Shown here: positions 7,973-16,212 of the stretch, piece after piece
Position numbering within the stretch: position 1 is the first letter of the stretch
How the letters are laid out: each line of letters begins with the position of its first letter
Source of the DNA: Clostridia bacterium
GTDB taxonomy: Bacteria > Bacillota > Clostridia > Christensenellales > Borkfalkiaceae
Length of the DNA: 35,481 nt
NCBI GenBank assembly: GCA_017462985.1
Contig: JAFTQB010000018.1
Location: forward strand, 1-35,481
Direction of reading: 5' to 3'
Made by a program: the position numbers and the translations under genes
The notes under the pieces: model-generated
Told to the model about the DNA's origin: nothing
The model's input: only the letters and a program-made list of their open reading frames with translations
Databases searched by the model: none

Positions 7973-9670
7973 TTACAGCGATCGTTTATAAGCTTTCGCT
8001 TGTTTTAAAAGCTCGTCGGCGTGCTTATAAGCATATTCGTCCCGTTCGCTGCCGCCGAGCAACCGAACGATTTCTTCCGTTTGTTCTTCGTTGGAGAGCC
8101 GACGAACGCGCGTAAGCGTTTTTCCGCCCTCTTCCTGCTTTTCAATCAAAAATTCCCGATCGCTCATCACGGCGATCTGCGCCAAGTGTGAAACGGCGAT
8201 GATTTGCGTATTTTGAGCGATCTTCGCAAACTTTTCGCCTACAACTTTGGCTGTTTTACCGCTGATCCCCGCGTCGATCTCGTCAAAAACGTAAGTGCAA
8301 ATTTCATTCACGGAAGAAAGTCGCGTTTTGATCGCCAACATAAAGCGGCTCATTTCCCCGCCGCTGATGATCTTTCCAAGCGGTTTTTGCGGCTCGCCCG
8401 CGTTTGCGGAAAAGAGGAAGCAAATGCGATCCAAACCGTTTTTGTCCGCTTGCTCCACGTCCGCTTCGCCGTATTCGTTAAATTGTACGGAAACCTGCGC
8501 GCTGGCAATATTCAGCGTTTTTAATTCTTCGGTTACGCCCTCGCAAAAGGATTTTCCCGCATCCTTTCTCATCTTTGTCATTACAAGACAAATTTTAAAG
8601 ATTGTAGCGTTGATTTTTTCACGCTCGCGCGTGAGCTGTGCGTATTGTCCTTCGCAATCGCTCAAAAGCTCGTATTCTTTACGAATATTTTCATAATATT
8701 CGTCGATTGCGGCTTTGTCCGCGCCGTACTTTTTCTTTAAGGAACGAATCGCGTCCAAACGGTTTTCTACTTCTTCCGCTTCGTTTTCGTCAAAATACAG
8801 TTCGTCTCCAAAACCGACGAGCGTTTCGGCAATGTCTTCCGCTTCGGAAAGCAAGGCGTCCAAGCGTTCGTATACGCCGTTATACGATTCGTCGAGGCGT
8901 GCAATCGCGGAAACGGCGCGTTTTGCCGCGCGTACACCGTCGGCAACGCCGCCCTCAGAAGAAAACGCCCCCGAAGCCTCTTTTAAGGCGTTGATGATTT
9001 TTTCGAGGTTGTTGATCTTATTGCGCTTTGCAATCAATTCTTCTTCCTCGCCCTCTTTCAGTGCAACCTCTTCGATCTCTCGCATTTGATAGGCAAGAAT
9101 ATCCAACCGTCTGCCGCGTTCTTGCTCGTCGCCGCCGAGCAAAGCAATACTTTCCTCTATGCGTTTTTTTTGTTCTTTTAACGCGGCGAGTTCGAGTTTT
9201 TTCTCAGCGATCGGCTCCCCGATCACACTATCGAGCATTTTTAATTGATTGGCTTCTTTCAATAAAAAGAAATGCTCGCTTTGTCCGTGAACGTCAACGA
9301 GATAATCGGTAACCGTCCGAAGCATCGCCGCCGTTACCGTATTGCCGTTGATCTTGATGGAATTTTTGCCCGCATCGGAAAACTTACGGGAGATAATGAT
9401 TTCTCCGTCGCTTTCAATATCCATTTCCCGCAGCACTTCCACAGCCTTGCTGTTTTCGGGCAGGATAAATTCCGCCTTCACCATACATTCGCTTTCGCCG
9501 TAACGGATCATCGTACGGTCGGCTTTTGCTCCCAAAACGAAGTTAACGGAATCCAAAATGACTGATTTTCCCGCGCCGGTTTCCCCGGAAAGGACGTTCA
9601 GCCCCTCGCAAAAATCTATAGAAGCGCTTTCGATGAGCGCGACGTTTTTAATCGTAAGTTTGGATAACAT
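7973..9670 (-). CDS. recN: DNA repair protein RecN
   Basis: SMC-like ATPase that gathers DNA double-strand breaks for recombinational repair. The N-terminal Walker A motif GETGAGKS is at residues 29-36. A long coiled-coil region rich in Glu and Lys spans about residues 150-370. The C-terminal half carries the ABC signature SGGEMSRF and Walker B YVFDEIDAGISG. The length of 565 residues is normal. The start at 9670 (MLSKLTIKNVALIE) matches the family N-terminus. A TTG three codons upstream (9679) is an alternative, and the ribosome binding site does not decide between them. It lies between argR and spoIVB in the conserved order. Confidence 0.96.
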   Translation of the reverse strand: MLSKLTIKNVALIESASIDFCEGLNVLSGETGAGKSVILDSVNFVLGAKADRTMIRYGESECMVKAEFILPENSKAVEVLREMDIESDGEIIISRKFSDAGKNSIKINGNTVTAAMLRTVTDYLVDVHGQSEHFFLLKEANQLKMLDSVIGEPIAEKKLELAALKEQKKRIEESIALLGGDEQERGRRLDILAYQMREIEEVALKEGEEEELIAKRNKINNLEKIINALKEASGAFSSEGGVADGVRAAKRAVSAIARLDESYNGVYERLDALLSEAEDIAETLVGFGDELYFDENEAEEVENRLDAIRSLKKKYGADKAAIDEYYENIRKEYELLSDCEGQYAQLTREREKINATIFKICLVMTKMRKDAGKSFCEGVTEELKTLNIASAQVSVQFNEYGEADVEQADKNGLDRICFLFSANAGEPQKPLGKIISGGEMSRFMLAIKTRLSSVNEICTYVFDEIDAGISGKTAKVVGEKFAKIAQNTQIIAVSHLAQIAVMSDREFLIEKQEEGGKTLTRVRRLSNEEQTEEIVRLLGGSERDEYAYKHADELLKQAKAYKRSL

Positions 9671-9686
9671 ACGCCCCAAAAACCTC

Positions 9687-10142
9687 TTATTTCTTCATAA
9701 AATCGTTGATTTTTTCCACCGCAAGCAACGCTTTTTCGGCATTTTCGCATACGGCGAACACCGTATCGTCGCCCGCCACCGAACCGATGATTTCGGGATA
9801 ATTGAGTTTATCGATCACCGTACCCGCATTATTACCGTTGCCAGCAAGCGTTTTGATCACGACGATATTTTGCGCGCATTTCACCGCTATTACGCAATCA
9901 AGAAACAGGCTTTTCATTTTCGGGGAAATTTCCCCTTCCGTTTCGTGAATGTACGCATAGCGGTATTTTTTTTCGATACCCGCAATTTTAAAAAGATGTA
10001 AATCTTTAATATCGCGGGAAATGGTCGCTTGCGCCACAACGTAATTGAGCTTGTTCAGCTCCGAGCAAAGTTCTTCTTGCGTTTCGATCTCTTTATGAGA
10101 AATGATTTCCAAAATTTTCGCGTGCCTTGCCGTTCTTAACAT
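9687..10142 (-). CDS. argR: Arginine repressor ArgR/AhrC
   Basis: Arginine-responsive regulator of arginine synthesis and catabolism. It works as a hexamer, with an N-terminal winged helix-turn-helix (about residues 1-70, including the ATISRDIKDL recognition helix) and a C-terminal arginine-binding and oligomerisation domain carrying GSVAGDDTVF, whose Asp pair binds arginine. The protein has 151 residues. AAGGAG lies about 10 bases before the ATG. No arginine genes are in the window, so regulation in trans is expected. The place between nadK and recN is conserved in Firmicutes and need not mean functional linkage. Confidence 0.95.
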   Translation of the reverse strand: MLRTARHAKILEIISHKEIETQEELCSELNKLNYVVAQATISRDIKDLHLFKIAGIEKKYRYAYIHETEGEISPKMKSLFLDCVIAVKCAQNIVVIKTLAGNGNNAGTVIDKLNYPEIIGSVAGDDTVFAVCENAEKALLAVEKINDFMKK

Positions 10143-10158
10143 ATCGATCCACTCCTTA

Positions 10159-10959
10159 TCATCCGTTTAATTTGTTTTTGATCTTATTAAAGAAATTCTT
10201 TTCGTTTTGCGTGGGGAAATGCGCCGTAAAAGGCGCCTTTTTCACCGTTACTCCGTCATTTTCCCGAAGCGTTGCAACCGCCTTTCCGTCTACCAAAAGA
10301 AGCGCTTTGCCCTTTTCTACGGTAAATTCAAATTGCTCGTCGTCGGAAAGCACCATCGGCCGCGCGCTCATAGAAAATGCGCAAATGGGCGTAAGCAAAA
10401 ACACGGGCGCTTCGGGGGTGATAATCGCGCCGCCCGCCGAAAGCGAATACGCCGTAGAACCCGTTGGCGTGGAAAGCAATGCGCCGTCGCCAGCAAGAGG
10501 AATATCCCCGCTTTCCGTTTTTACACGTATCGTGAGTATTTGCGGCGACGTTCCGCATGCGTAATCCCTTTGTATCGCAATCTCATTGAGCGCATAGTAG
10601 CTCTCGCCGTCGACCGATACTTCCAATAAACTGCGATTGAGTATCGTACAGTCTCCTTTTTGATAGGCGAGTAATAATTCGACGACGTTGAATACCTCCT
10701 CGCGCTCAAACTCCGTCAAAAATCCAACGTTGCCGTAGTTGACGCCGACGATCGGAATATTTTGCGGTGCGGCAACCGTTGCGGCGTGTAAAATCGCCCC
10801 GTCGCCGCCAAGTACGATCACGAGATCGACGTTTTCTATTTCTCTATGCGAAGAAAACCGTGCCGTTTCGAAGCCGTTTTCTTGCAAGCGGGAGATCAAC
10901 TCTTCGATCACGCGTTCGTTTTTAATTTTGTGGGCGTTGCCGATGACCCCGACTTTCAT
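10159..10959 (-). CDS. nadK: NAD kinase
   Basis: ATP-dependent NAD kinase producing NADP+ in the cytoplasm. The family motif GGDG is at residues 51-54, in LVIVLGGDGAILHAA. It is followed by GVNYGNVGFLTEF, an ALNEIAI motif that binds NAD, and the glycine-rich PTGSTAYSLSAGG segment. The length of 266 residues is usual. AAGGGG lies upstream of the ATG. It sits between tlyA and argR, as in many Clostridia. Confidence 0.96.
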   Translation of the reverse strand: MKVGVIGNAHKIKNERVIEELISRLQENGFETARFSSHREIENVDLVIVLGGDGAILHAATVAAPQNIPIVGVNYGNVGFLTEFEREEVFNVVELLLAYQKGDCTILNRSLLEVSVDGESYYALNEIAIQRDYACGTSPQILTIRVKTESGDIPLAGDGALLSTPTGSTAYSLSAGGAIITPEAPVFLLTPICAFSMSARPMVLSDDEQFEFTVEKGKALLLVDGKAVATLRENDGVTVKKAPFTAHFPTQNEKNFFNKIKNKLNG

Positions 10960-10970
10960 AGTTCTTCCCC

Positions 10971-11762
10971 TTAGTATAATATTCCCAAGGAATTGTTTTT
11001 TGCCGTTTCCTTGATCAAATCTATTACAGTTCCGTCTTGCATGGAATTTTCCCTCAACGGTTGCAAATAGACGATATATTCAATATTTTTCCCTTTTCTG
11101 ATCGGTGCGTGAACGACCCCGAACGGATATAATCCGTTTTCACTCGCATATCCCAGCACTTTTTTTACGATTTCCGCATGCGCCGAGGGATGCACGATCC
11201 CGCTTTTACCGATATGTTTATTTTCACATTCGAATTGCGGTTTAATGAGTACGAACGCACAGCCATTTTGGCGCAAAATTGCCGCAATTGCGGGAAAGAT
11301 CAGCCGAAGCGAGATAAAGCTTACGTCCGTTACCACGCAATCGATTTCGTCGGAAAACCGCTCGTGCGTAAGATACCGAGCGTTGGTATTATCCATCACA
11401 ACGACGCGATCGTTTAACGCGATCGTTTCGTGCAATTGGCTTTCCCCCACGTCCACGGCGTACACCTTCCCTGCGCCGTTTTGCAGCAAGCAATCGGTAA
11501 AGCCGCCCGTAGAAGCGCCCAAATCGACGAAAGTCTTTCCTCTGCAATCAAAGGCAAAGGTTTCGATCGCCCGCGCGAGTTTATAACCGCCGTTGGATAC
11601 GAAGCGTTCGCCCGTTTCCAAAAAAACCACGGTATCCGTTTCTTTCACTTCGTCTTTGGGACGAATTTTTTTGCCGTTGACCGTAACCCAACCTTTTTCG
11701 AGCGCTTCCGCCGCTTTGGTTCGCGAACCGAATTTTTCCGCGAAAAATTTATCCGCTCTCAT
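10971..11762 (-). CDS. tlyA: TlyA family rRNA (cytidine-2'-O)-methyltransferase
   Basis: Two-domain protein: an N-terminal S4 RNA-binding domain (about residues 1-60, MRADKFFAEKFGSRTKAAEAL onward) and an FtsJ/RrmJ-type SAM methyltransferase domain with the SAM loop FVDLGASTGGFTDCLL (about residues 77-92) and the KPQFE motif. Mycobacterial TlyA methylates 16S and 23S rRNA; Firmicute homologues were once annotated as haemolysin-like. Length 263. Its ATG overlaps the dxs stop in an ATGA arrangement, so it is translationally coupled to dxs. Confidence 0.93.
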   Translation of the reverse strand: MRADKFFAEKFGSRTKAAEALEKGWVTVNGKKIRPKDEVKETDTVVFLETGERFVSNGGYKLARAIETFAFDCRGKTFVDLGASTGGFTDCLLQNGAGKVYAVDVGESQLHETIALNDRVVVMDNTNARYLTHERFSDEIDCVVTDVSFISLRLIFPAIAAILRQNGCAFVLIKPQFECENKHIGKSGIVHPSAHAEIVKKVLGYASENGLYPFGVVHAPIRKGKNIEYIVYLQPLRENSMQDGTVIDLIKETAKNNSLGILY

Positions 11763-13489
11763 TCGTTCACCGTCAATGCCGCCACGATATATTTTTCAAT
11801 TTCTTCACAGGAAACGCCGTATTCTTTTTGTAATTCGGCTACGCTCCCCTGTACGATAAATTCATCGCGATAGGCAAAATTTTTCACGGTTACGCCTAAG
11901 CCGTGTTCGATCGCATAAGTATTGACCGCAGAGCCGAAACCGCCCTGCAACACGTTATCTTCTATGGTTACGATACGCCCTTTCAAGCCGCCGAGCAATT
12001 CTTCATCCAAAGGTTTGACAAATCGCGCGTTGACAACGTCGAAAGTTAACCCCTGTTCTTGCACGGCTTGAAGCACTTTCATTGCAATGAGTAAGCTTCG
12101 TTCCCCCGTCGCAAGCACGGTGAGTTTTGTTTTTTTAGCTTTTTCAAGATATTCCCATTTTCCAAGCTCTATCGGCTCGCTTTTTCCAAAGACAACTTTC
12201 CCCGCACGCGGATACCGTATGGCGAGCGGATGCGGATAAGTTTCGCTCCATAAAAGCGCCCTTTGAAACTCTTCCGTATCTTTTGGCGAAAAAATCGCAA
12301 GATTGGGCGACAACGACAAGTAGGAAAGATCGAATACGCCTTGATGCGTTTCCCCGTCCGCGCCCGAGATCCCCGCGCGATCAATACAAAAAGTTACGGG
12401 AAGATCCATGGAGCAAACGTCGTGAATGATCTCGTCGAACGCCCGTTGCAAAAAGGTGGAATAGATCGCATAATACGGCTTTAAGCCCCCCGCCGCCATG
12501 GAAGCGCAAAGCACGGAAGCGTGCTCTTCGCAGATTCCGACGTCAAACGCTCTTTCGGGGTATTTTTCAAAGAAATCGCTCAATCCGAGCGCTTCCGTCA
12601 TTGCCGCAGAAACGACGGAAATTTTTCCGTTCTTCGAAGCTAAACGGCAAAGCGTTTCCCCCAAAACGGTGGAATATTCCTTTTGCGCGGGTGTACCGAC
12701 GGGCGGTACTCCGTGCGTATTGGTGGGATGCTCTTCGCTGAATGCGTAACCTTTGCCCTTTTTCGTAGCAATATGCAACAGCACCGAGCCTTCCTTCAAT
12801 TTTTCTTTTGCTTCGGCAAAGCTGTCGAGCATTTCTTCCAAATCGTTGCCGTTTCTTACGCCCATATACTGCAAGCCAAACTGCTCCAAAGGGCGTATGC
12901 TTTCCACCCGTTTCGCATTTTCGGTATTCGATAATATATCGTGCATACCTCCGACGGTGGGCGAAATCGACATTCCGTTATCGTTGAGTACGATTAAGAT
13001 CTTCGTGCCGAGTATTTTTAAAGAATTGAGAGCCTCGTAAATCAAGCCGTTATTAAACGAACCGTCCCCAATATAAGCGATTACGGCGTGATCTTCTCCC
13101 AAAAGATCCCGCGCCTTGGCAAAGCCCAGCGCCGCAGAAACGGACGTACCCGCGTGCCCCGTATCGTAGCTGTCGTATTCGCTTTCGTTGCGCTTGGGGA
13201 AGCCGGATATCCCGTCCTTTTGGCGAAGCGTACCAAATCGTTCGTACCGTCCGCTTAACAATTTATACGCATAGCATTGATGCCCTACGTCGAATACAAT
13301 CTTATCCTTGGGAAAATCAAAGGTATAAAAAAGCGCGAGCGTGGATTCCACCGCGCCCAAATTGGAGGCGAGATGACCACCGCATTGCATAACGGTGGAA
13401 TAAATAACGTTGCGCAATTCGTCGCAAAGTACGTTGAGCTGATTGCGGCTATATTCTTTAATATTTTCGCAATGTATTCTCTCTAACAT
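11759..13489 (-). CDS. dxs: 1-deoxy-D-xylulose-5-phosphate synthase
   Basis: Thiamine-diphosphate enzyme that condenses pyruvate and glyceraldehyde 3-phosphate in the first step of the MEP isoprenoid pathway. Motifs seen are GGHLASNLG with the catalytic His (residue 39), GHAGTS (111-116), the ThDP-binding GDGSFNNG...EALN (141-154), and the pyrimidine-contact Glu in ICEEHA. The 576 residues are somewhat short for the family (about 620). The start at 13489 is set by a GGAGG/GGGGGAG site a few bases upstream; the frame is open further upstream but without such a site. With ispA upstream and ispH elsewhere in the window, it supplies polyprenyl precursors. Confidence 0.96.
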   Translation of the reverse strand: MLERIHCENIKEYSRNQLNVLCDELRNVIYSTVMQCGGHLASNLGAVESTLALFYTFDFPKDKIVFDVGHQCYAYKLLSGRYERFGTLRQKDGISGFPKRNESEYDSYDTGHAGTSVSAALGFAKARDLLGEDHAVIAYIGDGSFNNGLIYEALNSLKILGTKILIVLNDNGMSISPTVGGMHDILSNTENAKRVESIRPLEQFGLQYMGVRNGNDLEEMLDSFAEAKEKLKEGSVLLHIATKKGKGYAFSEEHPTNTHGVPPVGTPAQKEYSTVLGETLCRLASKNGKISVVSAAMTEALGLSDFFEKYPERAFDVGICEEHASVLCASMAAGGLKPYYAIYSTFLQRAFDEIIHDVCSMDLPVTFCIDRAGISGADGETHQGVFDLSYLSLSPNLAIFSPKDTEEFQRALLWSETYPHPLAIRYPRAGKVVFGKSEPIELGKWEYLEKAKKTKLTVLATGERSLLIAMKVLQAVQEQGLTFDVVNARFVKPLDEELLGGLKGRIVTIEDNVLQGGFGSAVNTYAIEHGLGVTVKNFAYRDEFIVQGSVAELQKEYGVSCEEIEKYIVAALTVNE

Positions 13490-13514
13490 ACAACTCCCCC
13501 TCCTTATCTTAACG

Positions 13515-14396
13515 CTAATGTTTACGATCGCGTACGAACGCCACAAGGTCTTTTAAAAACTGCGTATCGGCGTCCATGCTTTCCAAAATAGCAATCGAGC
13601 GTTGCGCGCATTCGTCCGCGCGTATTTTCGCGCCCTCCAAACCGTACAGCTTTACGTAGGTCAGCTTATTTGCTGTTGCGTCTTTTCCAAGCGTCTTTCC
13701 CATCGACTCAAATTCGCCCGTTACGTCGAGAATATCGTCGGTAATTTGAAACAAACGCCCCAATTCTTTGCCAAACTGCTCCAAACGCAAATAATAGCGG
13801 TTTTCACTTAAAATACTTGGAATGATCACGGGCGCAAGCAACAGTTTTCCCGTCTTGTTTTCGTGAATAAATAAAAGTTCGTCTTCCGTTACCTCGCCGC
13901 TTTGCGTCGAAAAATACAAATCGGCGGGTTGCCCTGCGATCATACCGTTTTTACCTGCGCAATCGCTTAAAAATTTCGCCGCCAAAGCGTACTTTTCCCC
14001 TTTTAAACATTCGCCTAAGCACAAGGAAAACGCTTCGTTTAACAGCGCGTCCCCCGCCAAAATTGCGTTTGCTTCCCCAAACGCTTTATGATTGGACGGC
14101 TTCCCGCGACGGAAATCGTCGTTATCCATAGCGGGCAGATCGTCGTGAATAAGCGAATAGGTATGGATCATTTCCAACGCCACCGCGAAAGGCAACGCCT
14201 CGTTTGGATCTAATTCCAACACTTCTGCAACCGCAAGCATTAAAACGGGTCGCACCCGTTTTCCGCCCGATAATAGGGAATAGCGCATACTTTCGCCCAA
14301 GATTTCGGGATAAGTCTTTAATCCGTTCGAATACCCTGCTAAATAGCTTTCAAAGCTCGAAAGATAGGATTGGTATTTTTCATTAAAGCCGTACAC
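13515..14396 (-). CDS. ispA: Short-chain polyprenyl diphosphate synthase (farnesyl/geranyl type)
   Basis: Trans-isoprenyl diphosphate synthase that extends DMAPP with IPP. The first Asp-rich motif is in HDDLPAMDNDD (Asp85, Asp86, Asp91), in the longer DDxxxxD form, and the second is DDILD. GGKRVRP (44-50) binds the diphosphate. A GTG at 14396 is chosen as start because AAGGAG lies 8 bases upstream and the protein then begins near the family N-terminus (293 residues). The frame is open to 14426, but that would place the start inside folD. It directly follows folD; xseA and xseB, usually between the two, are absent. Confidence 0.93.
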   Translation of the reverse strand: MYGFNEKYQSYLSSFESYLAGYSNGLKTYPEILGESMRYSLLSGGKRVRPVLMLAVAEVLELDPNEALPFAVALEMIHTYSLIHDDLPAMDNDDFRRGKPSNHKAFGEANAILAGDALLNEAFSLCLGECLKGEKYALAAKFLSDCAGKNGMIAGQPADLYFSTQSGEVTEDELLFIHENKTGKLLLAPVIIPSILSENRYYLRLEQFGKELGRLFQITDDILDVTGEFESMGKTLGKDATANKLTYVKLYGLEGAKIRADECAQRSIAILESMDADTQFLKDLVAFVRDRKH

Positions 14397-14401
14397 TGAA
14401 A

Positions 14402-15232
14402 TTACTCCTTCCACGCCGCCAAGCAAGTATTGTATAAAAGCATTGTGATCGTCATCGGGCCTACCCCGCCGGGAACGGGGGTGATCAAGGACGCTTTCTT
14501 TTGTACTTCCTCAAAATCCACGTCGCCGCAAAGTTTACCGTTTTCGTCGCGGTTCATACCCACGTCTACGACGATTGCCCCCTCTTTTACCATGTCTTCC
14601 GTAATAAATTTCGGTTTGCCGATCGCAACCACCAAAATATCCGCTTCGCGGCAAATGGATTGCAGATCCCGCGTTTTGCTATGGCATACCGTTACCGTTG
14701 CGTCTGCGTTTAAAAGCAACAGCGCCATCGGCTTCCCGACGGTATCGCTTCTGCCGACGATCACGGCGCGCTTGCCCTTCAGCTCCACTCCCTCGTTTTC
14801 CAAAAGCTTCATAATGCCGCTAGGCGTACACGCTGCAAACCGCTCCTCGTGAAGCACCAATTTCCCAAGGTTTTCCGCGGAAAAGCCGTCCACGTCTTTG
14901 CTTGCGGGAATACGCGACATCGCGGATTCTGCGTCAAAGCCTTTGGGCAGCGGCAGCTGCAACAAAATACCGTCTACTTTTTCGTCGGCGGCTAACGTAT
15001 CCAAAAGCCTCTCCAACTCCGCTTGGCTAACGCTTTGCGGAAGCTCGTATACGAAAGACTTCATGCCCACTTCCGCGCAAGCTTTGATTTTATTGCGGAC
15101 GTAAATTTTCGAAGCGGGGTCTTCGCCGACGATCACCACGGCAAGCCCCGGGATTTTATTCGCTGTTTCAATTTTTCCTTTCAGTTCTGCTCTAAGCTTC
15201 GCCGCCAAGGTTTTTCCGTCAAGTAACTTCAT
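14402..15232 (-). CDS. folD: Bifunctional methylene-THF dehydrogenase / methenyl-THF cyclohydrolase
   Basis: FolD interconverts 5,10-methylene-THF and 10-formyl-THF with NADP+. Motifs present are the catalytic Tyr-Lys pair in YVRNKIKACAEVG, the LLQLPLP signature, the Rossmann dinucleotide region VIVGRSDTVGKP, and the C-terminal PGGVGPMT. Length is 276. Only a weak ribosome binding site (GGTG) precedes the ATG. The stop of the yqhY-nusB frame lies 12 bases upstream, so translation may depend on the preceding gene. Confidence 0.96.
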   Translation of the reverse strand: MKLLDGKTLAAKLRAELKGKIETANKIPGLAVVIVGEDPASKIYVRNKIKACAEVGMKSFVYELPQSVSQAELERLLDTLAADEKVDGILLQLPLPKGFDAESAMSRIPASKDVDGFSAENLGKLVLHEERFAACTPSGIMKLLENEGVELKGKRAVIVGRSDTVGKPMALLLLNADATVTVCHSKTRDLQSICREADILVVAIGKPKFITEDMVKEGAIVVDVGMNRDENGKLCGDVDFEEVQKKASLITPVPGGVGPMTITMLLYNTCLAAWKE

Positions 15233-15244
15233 TCGTTCACCGCT

Positions 15245-15640
15245 TTATTTATTGATAACGCCCGAAAGCACGCCGTTCACGAAATCGGCGCTCGTTTCGG
15301 TGGAATATTTGCGCGCAAGACCCGTGGCTTCCGAAACGGAAACTACGGGCGGGATATCGTCAAAATATTTAATTTCCGCCATAGCGATCAGCAAAATGCT
15401 TTTATCGGTGGGATTCATGCGGTTTGCCAAATAATGATGACTCGCTGCTTCAATATCGGCGATCAATTCATCGTAATGCTCCTGAACCGTCGCCACGAGG
15501 TCGGCTGCAAACAGCAGATCGTCCTCTTTTACCAAACCGAATTGCTTGTACACTTTCTTTTTTAAAAGCTCTAAACATTCGTCGTTGAATTGTTGCGCGA
15601 AGATGATATTCAGCGCGGCTTCTCTTGCGGAATTTCTCAT
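15245..15640 (-). CDS. nusB: NusB from internal start (alternative product of the yqhY-nusB frame)
   Basis: Starting at the internal ATG at 15640, with AGAGGAG 4 bases upstream, the product is a complete 131-residue NusB. It begins MRNSAREAALNIIFAQQF, contains the helical boxA-binding core and ends with the ETSADFVNGVLSGV helix typical of the family. NusB alone is the usual form in Firmicutes and the length matches. It is listed separately because the sequence supports independent initiation; whether the long form, the short form or both are made cannot be told from sequence. Confidence 0.7.
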   Translation of the reverse strand: MRNSAREAALNIIFAQQFNDECLELLKKKVYKQFGLVKEDDLLFAADLVATVQEHYDELIADIEAASHHYLANRMNPTDKSILLIAMAEIKYFDDIPPVVSVSEATGLARKYSTETSADFVNGVLSGVINK

Positions 15641-16093
15641 AGTACTCCTCTCTTTCCGTAGACGAAAATCCCTTGCCGTGCTTGGAAAGGGATTTTCTCG
15701 ATCAATTGCTTTTTTTTCGTGGTCTTCGCGCTCTGCGGGTTCTTCCTCTTCGTGATTCGCTTCCTCTTTTTTTTCAGCAAACACCACGTCTTGAATATGA
15801 ACGTCCACCTTAGCCACTTTATATTTCGTCATATTTTCAACGCTTTGCTTCACCGATTGTTGGATGCGGTAAGCAAGTTCGGGTACGTCGTGACCGTATT
15901 CTACCACAACCGCGATATCGGCATAGATCCCGTCCTTTTCCAAAAACAGCGTAATACCGTTTTTGTTATTGGGCAAAGTCAACGTGCCCTCTACTTCCGC
16001 CACAGCCAAGGCAACGATTCCTTTTACGATTCCCGCGTTATAAACGACTTTGCCGCTTTGCTTTTCTTCTGAACCTAATTTAATCGTAGACAT
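15245..16093 (-). CDS. Asp23/Gls24 (YqhY) protein joined in frame to transcription factor NusB
   Basis: One open frame of 282 residues holds two proteins normally encoded by adjacent genes. Residues 1 to about 110 are an Asp23/Gls24 domain (YqhY type, linked in Bacillus to lipid and envelope homeostasis). Residues about 111-151 form a charged linker rich in Glu, Lys and Arg. From Met152 (MRNSAREAALNIIF) to the end is a full NusB, the antitermination factor that binds rRNA boxA with S10. AAGGAG lies 9 bases before the first ATG. A second strong site, AGAGGAG, lies 4 bases before the NusB ATG at 15640, so free NusB is probably also made. An 11-bp-stem palindrome (15664-15697) lies in the linker. 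Either a true fusion or a fused reading frame with internal initiation. Confidence 0.85.
   Translation of the reverse strand: MSTIKLGSEEKQSGKVVYNAGIVKGIVALAVAEVEGTLTLPNNKNGITLFLEKDGIYADIAVVVEYGHDVPELAYRIQQSVKQSVENMTKYKVAKVDVHIQDVVFAEKKEEANHEEEEPAEREDHEKKAIDRENPFPSTARDFRLRKERSTMRNSAREAALNIIFAQQFNDECLELLKKKVYKQFGLVKEDDLLFAADLVATVQEHYDELIADIEAASHHYLANRMNPTDKSILLIAMAEIKYFDDIPPVVSVSEATGLARKYSTETSADFVNGVLSGVINK
15664..15697. repeat. 34-nt palindrome in the YqhY-NusB linker
   Basis: GAAAATCCCTT (15664-15674) and its exact reverse complement (15687-15697) flank a 12-base loop. It encodes Glu-Asn-Pro-Phe-Pro-Ser-Thr-Ala-Arg-Asp-Phe-Arg in the linker and has no U-tract. It is of similar size to the palindromes at 6867 and 27501 but of different sequence. 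Confidence 0.7.
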
Positions 16094-16144
16094 TCAAAAA
16101 ATCTCCTTGATAGAATTGCCGATTACCTGCTCGAAAATATTCAT
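16094..16144 (-). CDS. Candidate 16-codon leader ORF upstream of yqhY-nusB
   Basis: ATG at 16144 opens a 16-codon frame (MNIFEQVIGNSIKEIF) that ends in TGA immediately before, and in the same frame as, the yqhY ATG. AGGA lies 10 bases upstream of it, and it lies just downstream of the predicted transcription start. The hydrophobic spacing would make an amphipathic helix. It also contains the yqhY ribosome binding site. It may be a leader peptide or chance. Confidence 0.3.
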   Translation of the reverse strand: MNIFEQVIGNSIKEIF

Positions 16145-16163
16145 TTTCGCATAATCCTATTCT

Positions 16164-16174
16164 ATTATACCACA
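16164..16174 (-). promoter_or_regulatory. Extended -10 promoter for the yqhY-nusB-folD-...-spoIVB cluster
   Basis: Minus strand TGGTATAAT (TG-n-TATAAT; TATAAT at 16169-16164) lies about 70 bases before the yqhY start. No good -35 hexamer is seen at the usual spacing, which an extended -10 can tolerate. It is the only clear promoter for the long cluster down to spoIVB. Confidence 0.6.
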
Positions 16175-16212
16175 ACTTTTTGAATATTTCTACTGTTTTA
16201 ACGCATTTTTTT

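Noticed and set aside
15720..15780. Acidic Glu/Lys-rich linker as evidence of a frameshifted gene
   Set aside because: The composition is like normal YqhY C-terminal tails and the frame is open throughout; no frameshift is needed to explain it.
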